This document shows, in pieces, positions 53,522-62,108 of a DNA stretch of 64,000 bases. Within the stretch, counting starts at the first letter, position 1. Every line of letters begins with the position of its first letter. The DNA is from Nocardioides sp. CFH 31398 (lineage in GTDB: Bacteria > Actinomycetota > Actinomycetes > Propionibacteriales > Nocardioidaceae). The notes below the pieces were generated by a model. The model saw nothing but the letters and a program-made list of their open reading frames with translations, searched no databases and was not told the DNA's origin. The position numbers were made by a program, and so were the translations under genes. The DNA is taken from NCBI RefSeq assembly GCF_022436705.1, contig NZ_JAKUHT010000001.1:186001-250000 (forward strand), read 5' to 3'.

Positions 53522-54333
53522 GCGTCGTCGGGCTGTCGACGAGCTCCGTCTACCCCGAGTCCAGCGCGCGGGCCTTCTCCTACGCCGCCGAGCTCGGGTA
53601 CGACGCCGTCGAGGTCATGGTCGGCATGGACGGCGTCAGCCAGGAGATCGACGCCGTCGTCGCGCTGTCGTCCCACCACGGGGTGCCCGTCTGCTCGGTG
53701 CACGCGCCCTGCCTGCTGTTCACCCAGCGCGTGTGGGGCGTCGAGCCGTGGGGCAAGCTGCAGAAGTCGGCCGAGATGGCGCAGGCCGTGGGTGCCGACG
53801 TGGTCGTCGTCCACCCGGCGTTCCGGTGGCAACGTGACTACGCCCGCGAGTTCGTCGACGGCATCGCGGCGCTCGAGGAGTCGACCGGGATCGCCTTCGC
53901 GGTCGAGAACATGTACCCCTGGCGGACCTCGAAGCGGCAGAAGGACTCCCGCGGCCTCGAGATGTACGTGCCCGGCTGGGACCCCTCGACCGAGACCTAC
54001 GCCAACACCACCCTCGACGTCTCGCACGCCTCCACGGCCCGCAGCGACCTGCTCGCGATGGCGGAGGCGATGGGGGACCGGCTGCGCCACGTCCACCTCA
54101 CCGACGGCACCGGGTCGGCGAAGGACGAGCACCTCGTCCCCGGCCGCGGCGACATGCCCGCCGCCGAGCTCCTGCAGGCCCTCGCCGGCCGCGGCTTCGA
54201 GGGGCACGTCGTCCTCGAGATCAACACCCGCAAGGTCGAGGACCGCGACGAGCGCGTCGCCGACCTCGCCGAGTCGCTGGCCTTCGCGCGGCGACACCTG
54301 GGGCAGGCCGCCACGGGGCCCGCGACCCCGTGA
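53518..54333 (+). CDS. Sugar phosphate isomerase/epimerase (AP endonuclease 2-like TIM barrel)
   Basis: The 271-residue TIM-barrel protein starts at GTG 53518 ([20 protein letters not shown]), overlapping the ppx stop by 4 bases. Typical segments are [68 protein letters not shown] and [10 protein letters not shown], which carry the metal-ligand His, Glu and Asp. It is syntenic with Rv0498 beside ppx in M. tuberculosis. The substrate is not known. Confidence 0.88.
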   Translation: MSVVGLSTSSVYPESSARAFSYAAELGYDAVEVMVGMDGVSQEIDAVVALSSHHGVPVCSVHAPCLLFTQRVWGVEPWGKLQKSAEMAQAVGADVVVVHPAFRWQRDYAREFVDGIAALEESTGIAFAVENMYPWRTSKRQKDSRGLEMYVPGWDPSTETYANTTLDVSHASTARSDLLAMAEAMGDRLRHVHLTDGTGSAKDEHLVPGRGDMPAAELLQALAGRGFEGHVVLEINTRKVEDRDERVADLAESLAFARRHLGQAATGPATP

Positions 54334-54476
54334 CGCGGCGGGTCGCGACCCGGACCCGGGGTCGTCCCCCCGGGTGGTGGCCCGTCCGGCGTGAGGCCAC
54401 CGGAGGCCCCGAACAGGGGTCGGTCGTAGCCTGACGTGGTCGGGACCACACCGTCGCGACGGGAGCGGAGGACGAG

Positions 54477-55427
54477 ATGTCGGTGCTGCGGGGACCGCTG
54501 ATGTGGCTGGCGCGCAACGAGCGGGTCAAGGACCTGGCCACCACCATGCCGGTGACGTCGTCGGTCGTGGCGGGCTACGTGCCCGGCGAGTCGACCACGG
54601 AGGTCGTCGACGCCGTCGCCGCGTGCGAGGCGGACGGGCTGCTCACCACCATCGACTTCCTCGGCGAGGACACCGTCGAGGCCGCCCAGGCGCAGGCCAC
54701 CGTCGACGCGTACGTCGAGCTGCTGGAGCAGCTGGCCGCGCGCGGGCTGGCCCGGGGCGCCGAGGTGTCGGTCAAGCTCACCGCGCTCGGCCTGGCGCTG
54801 CCCGCCTCGGAGGCACCGCAGGGCGGGCACCGCACGGCGCTGGAGAACGCCCGCACCATCTGCCGCGCCGCCCGCAACGCGGGCACCCAGGTCACGGTCG
54901 ACATGGAGGACCACACCACCACCGACGCGACGCTGGCCGTGCTGCGCGAGCTCCGCAAGGACTTCCCGGAGACCGGCGCCGTCCTGCAGGCCTACCTCCG
55001 CCGCACCGAGGCCGACTGCCGGGCCCTCGCCCACGAGGGGTCGCGGGTCCGCCTGTGCAAGGGCGCGTACGACGAGCCCGCCAGCGTCGCGTTCACCGAC
55101 AAGCTCGAGGTGGACCGCTCCTACGTCCGCTGCATGCGGGTCCTCATGGCCGGGGACGGCTACCCGATGCTGGCCACGCACGACCCGCGCATGATCGAGA
55201 TCGCCCGCTCGGTCGCGGGACGGTACCAGCGGCGTCCGGGCACCTACGAGTTCCAGATGCTCTACGGCATCCGCCCCGAGGAGCAGAAGCGCCTCGCCGC
55301 CGAGGGCGAGACCATGCGCGTCTACATCCCCTACGGTTCGGAGTGGTACGGCTACCTGGTCCGCCGGCTCGCCGAGCGTCCGCAGAACCTGTCGTTCTTC
55401 GTCAGGTCCCTCGTCTCGAAGAAGTAG
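54477..55427 (+). CDS. Proline dehydrogenase
   Basis: It oxidises L-proline to pyrroline-5-carboxylate with FAD, feeding the respiratory chain. The 316-residue monofunctional form has the PRODH barrel: TTIDFLGEDTVEAAQAQATV, EVSVKLTALGL, TVDMEDHTTTDATLAVL, VLQAYLRRTEADC, RLCKGAYDEP, and the FAD-site YEFQMLYGIRPEEQ and VYIPYGSEWYGYLVRRLAERPQN. A strong GGAGG precedes the ATG. It is followed 8 bases later by proC, so degradation and synthesis enzymes of the proline/P5C pair share one transcript. Confidence 0.93.
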   Translation: MSVLRGPLMWLARNERVKDLATTMPVTSSVVAGYVPGESTTEVVDAVAACEADGLLTTIDFLGEDTVEAAQAQATVDAYVELLEQLAARGLARGAEVSVKLTALGLALPASEAPQGGHRTALENARTICRAARNAGTQVTVDMEDHTTTDATLAVLRELRKDFPETGAVLQAYLRRTEADCRALAHEGSRVRLCKGAYDEPASVAFTDKLEVDRSYVRCMRVLMAGDGYPMLATHDPRMIEIARSVAGRYQRRPGTYEFQMLYGIRPEEQKRLAAEGETMRVYIPYGSEWYGYLVRRLAERPQNLSFFVRSLVSKK

Positions 55428-55435
55428 GTGCACCG

Positions 55436-56284
55436 ATGACGAACGCAGACGGCGCCGACAGCACCGCAGGCCCTGCCGTGAGCGGCGTCACCGCCGTGAT
55501 CGGCGTGGGCGTGATGGGCGAGGCGCTGGTCTCGGGGCTCGTGCGCGCCGGCCGGCCGACCACCTCGATGCTCCTCGGCGAGAAGCGCCCGGAGCGCGCC
55601 GCCGAGCTGCGCGAGCGCTACGGCATCTCGGTCGTCGACAACGTCGAGGCCGCCGCCGGCGCGCAGACCGTCGTCCTCGTCGTGAAGCCGCAGGACATGA
55701 GCGAGGTCGTCGAGGAGATCGCGGGCGCGATCCGGCCCGGGCAGCTCGTGGTCTCCCTCGCGGCCGGCATCACCACCGCCTTCCTCGAGGCGCGACTGCC
55801 CGAGGGCGTCGCCGTCGTCCGGGTCATGCCGAACACCCCGGCGCTGGTCGACCAGGGGATGCTCACCATCTCCGGGGGCTCGCACTGCGAGGAGCGCCAC
55901 CTCGCCGAGGTCGAGGCGCTGCTCGCCACGACCGGGCGCGTGCTGCGCCTGCCGGAGAAGCACCAGGACGCCGCCACGGCGATCTCCGGCTCCGGTCCCG
56001 GCTACGTGTTCTTCATGGTCGAGTCGATGATCGAGGCGGGCGTGCACCTCGGGCTGCCCCGCGGGACGGCCACCGAGCTCGTCGTGCAGACCCTCGTCGG
56101 CTCCGCGGCCATGCTGTCCGAGACCGGGGACCACCCGGTGGTGCTCCGCGAGCAGGTCACCTCGCCCGGCGGGACCACCGCCGCCGCGCTGCGGGAGCTC
56201 GAGATCCACGGCGTGCGGGCGGCCTTCCTCGCCGCGCTGCGGGCGGCCCACGACCGCTCGCGCGAGCTGGCCGCGGGCTCGTGA
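55436..56284 (+). CDS. proC: Pyrroline-5-carboxylate reductase
   Basis: It reduces P5C to proline with NAD(P)H. The 282-residue protein has the N-terminal Rossmann motif VIGVGVMGEALVSGL (near residues 21-35), VMPNTPALVDQGM, and the substrate-site segment AISGSGPGYVFFMVESMIEAGVHLGL, followed by LREQVTSPGGTTAAAL. A 15-residue polar leader precedes the core. The stop overlaps acuC in GTGA. Confidence 0.95.
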   Translation: MTNADGADSTAGPAVSGVTAVIGVGVMGEALVSGLVRAGRPTTSMLLGEKRPERAAELRERYGISVVDNVEAAAGAQTVVLVVKPQDMSEVVEEIAGAIRPGQLVVSLAAGITTAFLEARLPEGVAVVRVMPNTPALVDQGMLTISGGSHCEERHLAEVEALLATTGRVLRLPEKHQDAATAISGSGPGYVFFMVESMIEAGVHLGLPRGTATELVVQTLVGSAAMLSETGDHPVVLREQVTSPGGTTAAALRELEIHGVRAAFLAALRAAHDRSRELAAGS

Positions 56285-57540
56285 GCGACACGCCGTACGA
56301 GCCGCCGGTCGTGCCCCCGGCGCCACCCGTGGCGACGGGGGCCGGGCCGGCAGCGGGTCCGGGGTGCGGCGCGCTGTCCACGGTCGTCTTCGACGAGGCG
56401 CTGTGCGGCTACGACTTCGGCCCCGGCCACCCGATGCACCCCGTGCGCGTCGACCTGACGATGCGCCTCGCGGACTCCCTCGGCGTGCTCGAGCGGGTGC
56501 GCGTCGTCCCGGCGCCGATCGCGGACGACGACCTGATCCGGACCGTCCACGACGACGACCTCGTGCGCGCCGTGACGAGGCTGGGCCACGAGGGCGGGTC
56601 CGACCTCGCCCACGGCCTGGGCAGCGACGACAACCCGGTGTTCCGGCGCATGCACGAGGCGACCGCCCACGTGGTGGGTGCCAGCGTGGAGGCGTTCCGC
56701 CGGGTGTGGTCGGGGGAGTCGCTGCACAGCGCGAACGTCACCGGAGGCCTGCACCACGCCATGCCGGGTCGCGCCAGCGGCTTCTGCGTCTACAACGACG
56801 TCGCCATCGGCATCCAGCACCTCCTCGACTCCGGCGCGACGCGGGTGGCGTACGTCGACGTCGACGCCCACCACGGCGACGGCGTCGAGAAGGTGTTCTG
56901 GGACGACCCGCGCGTGCTGACGATCTCGCTGCACGAGACCGGCGAGATGCTCTTCCCCGGCACCGGCTACCCGCACGAGACGGGCGGGCCGGAGGCCGAG
57001 GGATCGGTCGTCAACGTCGCCCTCCCGCCCGGCACCTCGGACGCCGGCTGGCTGCGCGCGTTCCACGCCGTCGTCCCGCCGCTGCTGCGGGAGTGGGAGC
57101 CGGAGGTCCTCGTGACCCAGCACGGCTGCGACTCCCACGTCGAGGACCCGCTGACCCACCTCAACCTCACCGTCGACGGCCACCGCACGACGTACGAGGC
57201 GCTCCACGCGCTCGCCCACGAGGTCGCGGGCGGCCGGTGGATCGTCACCGGCGGGGGCGGCTACGCCCTCGTGGACGTCGTCCCCCGCTCGTGGTCGCAC
57301 CTGCTCGCGACGATGACCGGCACGGCGATCGACCCCCTCCTGCCGACCCCGCAGGTGTGGCGCGACCACGTCACCCGCAGCCTGGGCCGCACGGCGCCGC
57401 TGCGGATGACCGACGGTCGCGAGGTCGTCTGGCGCGACTGGAGCGAGGGCTACGACCCCGCCACCTGGCTCGACCGCTCCGTCCACGCGACCCGCACCGC
57501 GGTCTTCCCGCTGCACGGGCTGGATCCGGCCGCCTGGTGA
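56281..57540 (+). CDS. acuC: AcuC-type histone-deacetylase-fold protein
   Basis: This Zn-dependent deacetylase is related to AcuC, which reverses acetylation of acetyl-CoA synthetase. The 419-residue protein has a Pro-rich leader (1-30) and GYDFGPGHPMHPVRVDL. The active-site His pair is in GGLHHAMPGRASGFCVYND, the Zn ligands in DVDAHHGDGV, and the third ligand in TQHGCDSHVEDPL, with GGGGYAL near the C-terminus. The GTG start overlaps the proC stop, so the two are coupled. Confidence 0.92.
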   Translation: MSDTPYEPPVVPPAPPVATGAGPAAGPGCGALSTVVFDEALCGYDFGPGHPMHPVRVDLTMRLADSLGVLERVRVVPAPIADDDLIRTVHDDDLVRAVTRLGHEGGSDLAHGLGSDDNPVFRRMHEATAHVVGASVEAFRRVWSGESLHSANVTGGLHHAMPGRASGFCVYNDVAIGIQHLLDSGATRVAYVDVDAHHGDGVEKVFWDDPRVLTISLHETGEMLFPGTGYPHETGGPEAEGSVVNVALPPGTSDAGWLRAFHAVVPPLLREWEPEVLVTQHGCDSHVEDPLTHLNLTVDGHRTTYEALHALAHEVAGGRWIVTGGGGYALVDVVPRSWSHLLATMTGTAIDPLLPTPQVWRDHVTRSLGRTAPLRMTDGREVVWRDWSEGYDPATWLDRSVHATRTAVFPLHGLDPAAW

Positions 57541-57603
57541 CGAGGGCTCGGCGGACGTGACGAGGTGACGGTGGCCTGGTCCCTCGCTGGGTCTCGTCCC
57601 GCC

Positions 57604-57642
57604 GTCGCGCCCTCGCAAGCTCGGGCGCGCGCTCGCTCGATC
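57604..57642. repeat. 39-base dispersed element, copy 2
   Basis: It matches 46262-46300 at 36 of 39 positions, with core GCGCGCGCTCGCTCGA. It lies in the 285-base gap after acuC, where I see no gene. Confidence 0.65.
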
Positions 57643-57727
57643 CGACCCACGTCGTAGCCTCGCTAGCTCGGCTGCGGTGGGTCGCAAGGCGACACGCCGG
57701 GCGCACAGCAGTTTTTCCGCAACTTGC

Positions 57728-57756
57728 TTCACACGCGTCACATCTGGCCCTATCTT
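57728..57756 (+). promoter_or_regulatory. Promoter of the Rv0500A-like gene
   Basis: TTCACA (57728-57733), a 17-base spacer and TATCTT (57751-57756) form the best housekeeping-type promoter in the window, in a local AT-rich patch 70 bases before the start codon. Confidence 0.6.
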
Positions 57757-57825
57757 TACGGCAACGGGGTGCGCTCCTCGTCGACGTGGTCGGCGACGCA
57801 CCCGAGGACAGAGAAGGACGGACCC

Positions 57826-58026
57826 ATGGCAGCCTCCCCGGACATGTCCGACGCCAAGTTCCTCACCGTCGCCGAGGTGGCCGCGGTCATGCGCGTGTCG
57901 AAGATGACCGTCTACCGGCTGGTCCACAACGGCGACCTGCCGGCCGTCCGGGTCGGGCGCTCCTTCCGGGTGCTCGAGGACGACGTCAACCGCTACCTCC
58001 GCGAGAGCTTCTTCGACGCCGGCTGA
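57826..58026 (+). CDS. Excisionase-family (BldC/MerR-type HTH) DNA-binding protein, Rv0500A-like
   Basis: The 66-residue protein is a single winged helix-turn-helix: FLTVAEVAAVMRVSKMTVYRL (recognition helix) and VHNGDLPAVRVGRSFRVLEDDVNRYL. It closely follows my memory of M. tuberculosis Rv0500A. It is more distant from Streptomyces BldC but has the same fold and size. ATG 57826 has a GAAGGA ribosome binding site. It is likely a global or developmental regulator; the target is unknown. It lies between acuC and the bS22 gene. Confidence 0.9.
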   Translation: MAASPDMSDAKFLTVAEVAAVMRVSKMTVYRLVHNGDLPAVRVGRSFRVLEDDVNRYLRESFFDAG

Positions 58027-58091
58027 CAGGCCGGCGGAGGAGTGGGCCGAGCAGCGGGTCGAGCGGCTGTCGGGGCCCCCGGGGACGGCCG

Positions 58092-58097
58092 TTAGGC
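58092..58097 (+). promoter_or_regulatory. Candidate -10 box (TAGGCT) for the bS22 gene
   Basis: TAGGCT lies 58 bases before the GTG of the small ribosomal-protein gene and fits the TANNNT form. Confidence 0.3.
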
Positions 58098-58155
58098 TGT
58101 CGTGGTCGCACCGGCGGACCTGCCGGGCGACTTCGGACGCGAGAGGTTGTTCCCT

Positions 58156-58257
58156 GTGGGTTCTGTCATCAAGAAGCGGCGCAAGCGCATGGCCAAGAAG
58201 AAGCACCGCAAGCTGCTGAAGCGGACGCGCGTGCAGCGTCGCAAGCTCGGCAAGTGA
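58156..58257 (+). CDS. 30S ribosomal protein bS22 (33-residue, AURKAIP1/COX24-like)
   Basis: This tiny, extremely basic protein is easily missed by gene finders. It is 33 residues starting at GTG 58156: [18 protein letters not shown], then [14 protein letters not shown] and a TGA. It matches what I recall of mycobacterial Rv0500B almost residue for residue; that protein was found bound in the mycobacterial 30S subunit and named bS22. It lies 129 bases after the Rv0500A-like gene and 35 bases before the epimerase gene, the same order as in M. tuberculosis. Confidence 0.92.
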   Translation: MGSVIKKRRKRMAKKKHRKLLKRTRVQRRKLGK

Positions 58258-58292
58258 TCCTCCGCAGCGGCCTCTAGAGAGCGGGCGGGGCA

Positions 58293-59411
58293 GTGGGTCG
58301 GGTCGTCCTGGTGACCGGGGTCTCGCGAGACCTCGGCCGTCGGAGCGCCGCCGCGCTGGCCGCCGCTCCCGGCGTCGACCGGGTCGTCGGCGTCGACGTC
58401 TCGCCGCCCCGTGGCGACATGGGCGGCGTCGCCTTCGTGCGCGCCGACATCCGCAACCCGGTCATCGCGAAGGTCATCGCGAAGGAGGACGTCGACACCG
58501 TCGTCCACATGAGCGTCATCGCCACCCCCGGCACGTCCGGCGGGCGGACGACGATGAAGGAGCTCAACGTCATCGGGACGATGCAGCTCCTCGCGGCGTG
58601 CCAGCGCGCCCCGCGGCTCGAGACGCTCGTGGTGAAGTCGACGACCACGGTGTACGGCGCCAGCAGCCGTGACCCCGCGATGTTCGCGGAGGAGACGGAG
58701 CCGCGGCGCCTCCCGCGCTCCGGCTACGCGAAGGACGCCTCGGAGGTCGAGGCCTACGTGCGCGGCTTCGCCCGCCGCCGGCCCGACGTCCGGGTCACCA
58801 TGCTCCGCTGCGCCAACGTCGTCGGACCCCACGTCGTCAGCCCGATGACGTCGTACTTCCGGCTCCCGGTCGTGCCGACGGTCCTCGGGTTCGACCCGCG
58901 CCTGCAGTTCCTGCACGAGCACGACCTGATGGCCGTCCTCGAGCACAGCGTCACCGACGGCGCGCACGGCACCTTCAACGTGGCCGGTGAGGGCGTGCTG
59001 TCGCTGTCCCAGGCCCTGCGCCGCCTCGGCCGCCCCTCGATCCCCCTGCCGGCCTCCGCGGTGGGCGGCGTCGGCTCGGTGCTGCGCTCGGCGCGCCTGA
59101 CCGAGTTCTCCCCGGAGCAGGTCTCGCTCCTGACCTTCGGCCGCGGGGTCGACACCACGCGGATGCGTGAGGTGCTCGGGTTCCGTCCCCGCTACACGAC
59201 GGCGTCGGCGTTCGCGGACTTCGCCGCCCACATCGCACCCGGGCCCGGCCCCGGCGAGCGCGTGGTGGCGGGCGTCGGGCGGGTCCTCGGGATCGACGGC
59301 GTCGACGACACGGACGCGACCCCCGGCCCGGGCCGTCGCGGCGTAGCCTCGCTGGCCGGAACCCCCGCCCTGGGTGGGGGCGCCGGACAGGGGGGTGACG
59401 CACGTGGGTGA
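58293..59411 (+). CDS. NAD-dependent epimerase/dehydratase family protein, Rv0501-like
   Basis: This 372-residue extended SDR protein has the N-terminal nucleotide-binding VVLVTGVSRDLGRRSAAAL, VVGVDVSPPRGDM, and TLVVKSTTTVYGASSRDP with the active-site Ser/Thr. The usual catalytic Y-x-x-x-K reads SGYAKDASE, where Lys is two residues after Tyr. Activity may be changed, or the protein may act as a sensor. The start is GTG 58293. The 3' end overlaps the acyltransferase gene by 8 bases. Confidence 0.88.
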   Translation: MGRVVLVTGVSRDLGRRSAAALAAAPGVDRVVGVDVSPPRGDMGGVAFVRADIRNPVIAKVIAKEDVDTVVHMSVIATPGTSGGRTTMKELNVIGTMQLLAACQRAPRLETLVVKSTTTVYGASSRDPAMFAEETEPRRLPRSGYAKDASEVEAYVRGFARRRPDVRVTMLRCANVVGPHVVSPMTSYFRLPVVPTVLGFDPRLQFLHEHDLMAVLEHSVTDGAHGTFNVAGEGVLSLSQALRRLGRPSIPLPASAVGGVGSVLRSARLTEFSPEQVSLLTFGRGVDTTRMREVLGFRPRYTTASAFADFAAHIAPGPGPGERVVAGVGRVLGIDGVDDTDATPGPGRRGVASLAGTPALGGGAGQGGDARG

Positions 59412-60624
59412 CGCCGAGATCATCCCGATCGGCACGCGCGGACGACCGGGCCGCGGCTCCGGCACGCGCCGTCCGTCGTCCGCCGCCCGCGACCTGGCCC
59501 CGCACGCCGCCCGTCGCCGCGCCCAGGACCCCGACACCGGCACCGGCACCGACACCGGGCCCGATACCGGCACCGACACAGGGCCCGACACCGCCACGAC
59601 CGTGACCGGGCCGCGCGCCGACGAGCGGACGACCCCGGCCGAGCAGGACGTCGTCGCCCGTCTCGAGGTCCCCGCACCGACGTCGGCGGGGCCGTCCGGC
59701 GTCGAGGTCACCGACCGCGCCGGCGCCCCGGGCATCCCCGCCGCCGACTGGGCGCACGCCCTCGTCGCCGGGGCCCGCGAGGTGCTCGGGGACGACTGGG
59801 AGAACCGGCTGGCGCACGGCCTCGCCGGGCTCCGACGCCGCCTGACCGGCGAGTACGCCGTCGACGAGTACGGCTTCGACGCCGAGCTGACCCGCCGGCT
59901 GCTGTTCGCCGTCCTGCGCCCCCTCGCCGAGAAGTGGTTCCGGATCGAGGTGCGCGGGCTGGAGAACATCCCGGCCACCGGCGGTGCGCTGGTCGTCTCG
60001 AACCACTCCGGCACGATCCCCGTCGACGGCCTGATGACGATGTTCTCGGTCACCGAGCACACCGGCCGCTTCCTGCGCCCCCTCGGGGCCGACCTGGTCT
60101 TCCGCACCCCCGTCGTGGCCGGCCTGGCCCGCAAGATGGGCGCCACCCTCGCGTGCACCGAGGACGCCGAGCGCATGCTGTCCGGCGGGGAGCTCGTCGG
60201 CGTGTGGCCCGAGGGGTTCAAGGGCATCGGCAAGCCCTACTCGGAGCGGTACAAGCTCCAACGCTTCGGCCGCGGCGGGTTCGTGTCCGCCGCCATGCGC
60301 ACCGGTGTGCCCGTCATCCCGGTGTCGGTCGTGGGCGCGGAGGAGATCTACCCGCTGGTCGGGAACGTCCCCGCCCTCGCGCGTCTCCTCGGCCTGCCCT
60401 ACGTGCCGATCACCCCGCTGTTCCCGCTGCTCGGGCCGCTCGGGCTGGTGCCGCTGCCGTCGAAGTGGCTGATCGAGTTCGGCGAGCCCGTGCGGACGGA
60501 CGCGTACGGCGAGGGCGCCGCGGACGACCCCATGCTGGTGCTCAACGTGACCGACCAGGTCCGCGAGACCATCCAGCAGACGCTCTACTCGCTGCTGATG
60601 GAGCGGCCCTCCGTCTTCGGGTGA
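59404..60624 (+). CDS. Lysophospholipid acyltransferase (PlsC-like), Rv0502-like
   Basis: It transfers an acyl chain to a glycerophospholipid-type acceptor at the membrane. The 406-residue protein has a long disordered leader (1-90) with a DTGTDTGPD repeat (about 46-65). The catalytic domain follows, with VVSNHSGTIPVDGLM (His and Asp), a substrate motif WPEGFKGIGKPYSERYKLQ, and GVPVIPVSVVGAEE. The start is GTG 59404, overlapping the epimerase stop. In M. tuberculosis Rv0501 and Rv0502 are also paired. Confidence 0.88.
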   Translation: MGDAEIIPIGTRGRPGRGSGTRRPSSAARDLAPHAARRRAQDPDTGTGTDTGPDTGTDTGPDTATTVTGPRADERTTPAEQDVVARLEVPAPTSAGPSGVEVTDRAGAPGIPAADWAHALVAGAREVLGDDWENRLAHGLAGLRRRLTGEYAVDEYGFDAELTRRLLFAVLRPLAEKWFRIEVRGLENIPATGGALVVSNHSGTIPVDGLMTMFSVTEHTGRFLRPLGADLVFRTPVVAGLARKMGATLACTEDAERMLSGGELVGVWPEGFKGIGKPYSERYKLQRFGRGGFVSAAMRTGVPVIPVSVVGAEEIYPLVGNVPALARLLGLPYVPITPLFPLLGPLGLVPLPSKWLIEFGEPVRTDAYGEGAADDPMLVLNVTDQVRETIQQTLYSLLMERPSVFG

Positions 60625-60629
60625 GCCCG

Positions 60630-60661
60630 GTGGGGAGCCGTCGGGTGGGGAGCCGTCGGGT
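60630..60661. repeat. Short tandem repeat between convergent genes
   Basis: GTGGGGAGCCGTCGG is repeated at 60630-60644 and 60645-60659, with a partial third copy, directly after the acyltransferase stop. Confidence 0.6.
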
Positions 60662-60679
60662 GAGGGGCCCCGGCGCGGT

Positions 60680-62014
60680 CTAGGGCAGCAGGTCGTCCAG
60701 GTCGCCGCCGGAGCCGCGCCCGTCGCGCTTCTTGCCGCCACGGTCGCGACGACCGTCGTCCTCGGCCTTGCCGGACCCGCCCAGGCCGTCGCGCAGGCCG
60801 TCGCGGAGGCCGTCGCGGAGCCCGGTGCCGAGGCCGTCGCCGAGCCCGCTGGCGACGCCGTCGCCCAGCACGTCACCGAGGCCGTCCCCCGGCCCGCCGT
60901 CGGACTCCGGGAGCCTCGGCGGCGTCGAGGGGTCGACGGGGACGTCGTCGCCCCGGCCTCCCGAACCGTCGTCACCCTGGCCGCCGCCGGGGGCGTCGGG
61001 GCCGGCGGGGCCCCCGGGCCCGGGGCCCAGGCCGCGTCCGCGCCCCTGTCCGTCGGCACCGCCCCGGCGGTCGGCCCCGTCGGCGGTGTCCTCCTCGGGC
61101 AGAGGCGTGGCGGAGGTGCCGGAGCCGGGCAGCTCGTCGCCGGCGCTCAGACGCTCGTCGCCGGACTCGAAGCCGGTCGGGTCGGCCACGCAGAGCGGGC
61201 AGGCGAGCGCGGTGTCCGCCTCGATCCGGTCGACGGCCCGGACGGCGCGCGTCCAGGCGTCGCGGGCGGCGGCGGGGAGGTCGACGGCCATGTCGTCGAG
61301 CTCGCTGCCGCTGACGGCCGCGAAGTCGCGCAGGTCGCGGACCAGCTCGCGGTCGCCCGTGCGGGCGTACTCGGCGAGCAGGCGATCGGCCCCCTCCGAG
61401 GCCTGGTCGGTGAAGCTGTCCAGGGTCGGGGCGACCTCCGCGGAGGAGGCGGCCTCGCCGGAGGCGATCAGCGCGGACGCCTCGCCGAGGCGGTCGGCGG
61501 CGTTGACGAGCAGCAGCTCGCCGCGCTCGGTGGGGTCGCGGGTGACGCCGGCCTGCGCGTCCTCCAGGGCCCGCTTGATGGGGTAGAGGGCTTCGCCCGG
61601 CAGCGCCGACTGGGCGGCGACCGCCACCGAGGTGCTCGCCCCGAGCGCGGCCACGGTGCCGGCGAGGACGGCGAAGCGGCGCGGGTGGCGACGGGGGACC
61701 CGCAGGCGGAGACGCTCCTCCGGGTCGAGGGAGGCGTCGGCGGCCGGGGCCTCGGCGGCGCGGAGCGCGGCGAGCCGGTCGGCCTCGTCCATCAGGCGCT
61801 CGCGGAGCGCGGTGGCGTGCTCGGCGCGCGGGGCGACCTCGGGCAGCGCGCGCAGGGCGCCCACCACGGCGAGGAGCTCCGCGGGGGCCGCGGCTCCGGG
61901 CACGGCGTCGCGGGTCGCCCGGTCGAGGGGGCTCGCGGACGTGTCGGCCCACGCGCGCTCGAGCGCGGCGTCGAAGCGCTCGGCCGCTCGGCCCCGCACC
62001 CACATCGCGCTCAT
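60680..62014 (-). CDS. DUF5667 membrane protein, candidate partner of the adjacent sigma factor
   Basis: The 444-residue protein starts at ATG 62014 (MSAMWVRGRAAERFDAALERAW). A DUF5667-type region begins with a hydrophobic segment (about 113-134) followed by LPGEALYPIKRALEDAQ, typical of the family. Helices follow, and a Cys pair CPLC lies near 272-275. The last 130 residues are low-complexity, Gly/Asp-rich, with GLGDGLGTGLRDGLRDGLRDGL repeats and a basic tail. It lies 94 bases after the sigma gene on the same strand; such genes often accompany BldN-like ECF sigma factors, so an anti-sigma or membrane role is possible. Confidence 0.75.
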   Translation of the reverse strand: MSAMWVRGRAAERFDAALERAWADTSASPLDRATRDAVPGAAAPAELLAVVGALRALPEVAPRAEHATALRERLMDEADRLAALRAAEAPAADASLDPEERLRLRVPRRHPRRFAVLAGTVAALGASTSVAVAAQSALPGEALYPIKRALEDAQAGVTRDPTERGELLLVNAADRLGEASALIASGEAASSAEVAPTLDSFTDQASEGADRLLAEYARTGDRELVRDLRDFAAVSGSELDDMAVDLPAAARDAWTRAVRAVDRIEADTALACPLCVADPTGFESGDERLSAGDELPGSGTSATPLPEEDTADGADRRGGADGQGRGRGLGPGPGGPAGPDAPGGGQGDDGSGGRGDDVPVDPSTPPRLPESDGGPGDGLGDVLGDGVASGLGDGLGTGLRDGLRDGLRDGLGGSGKAEDDGRRDRGGKKRDGRGSGGDLDDLLP

Positions 62015-62108
62015 CCGGTCCGTCCTTCGTCCGCCCGTCCGCCGGCCCCCGTGTCCGGTGGCACGCATCCACCGGTCACAACGAGGCTCGCGGTCCTTCG
62101 GTTACGGG

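Noticed and set aside
57541..57725. A small gene in the acuC to Rv0500A-like gap
   Set aside because: Frames here consist of the dispersed repeat and have no ribosome binding site or family match.
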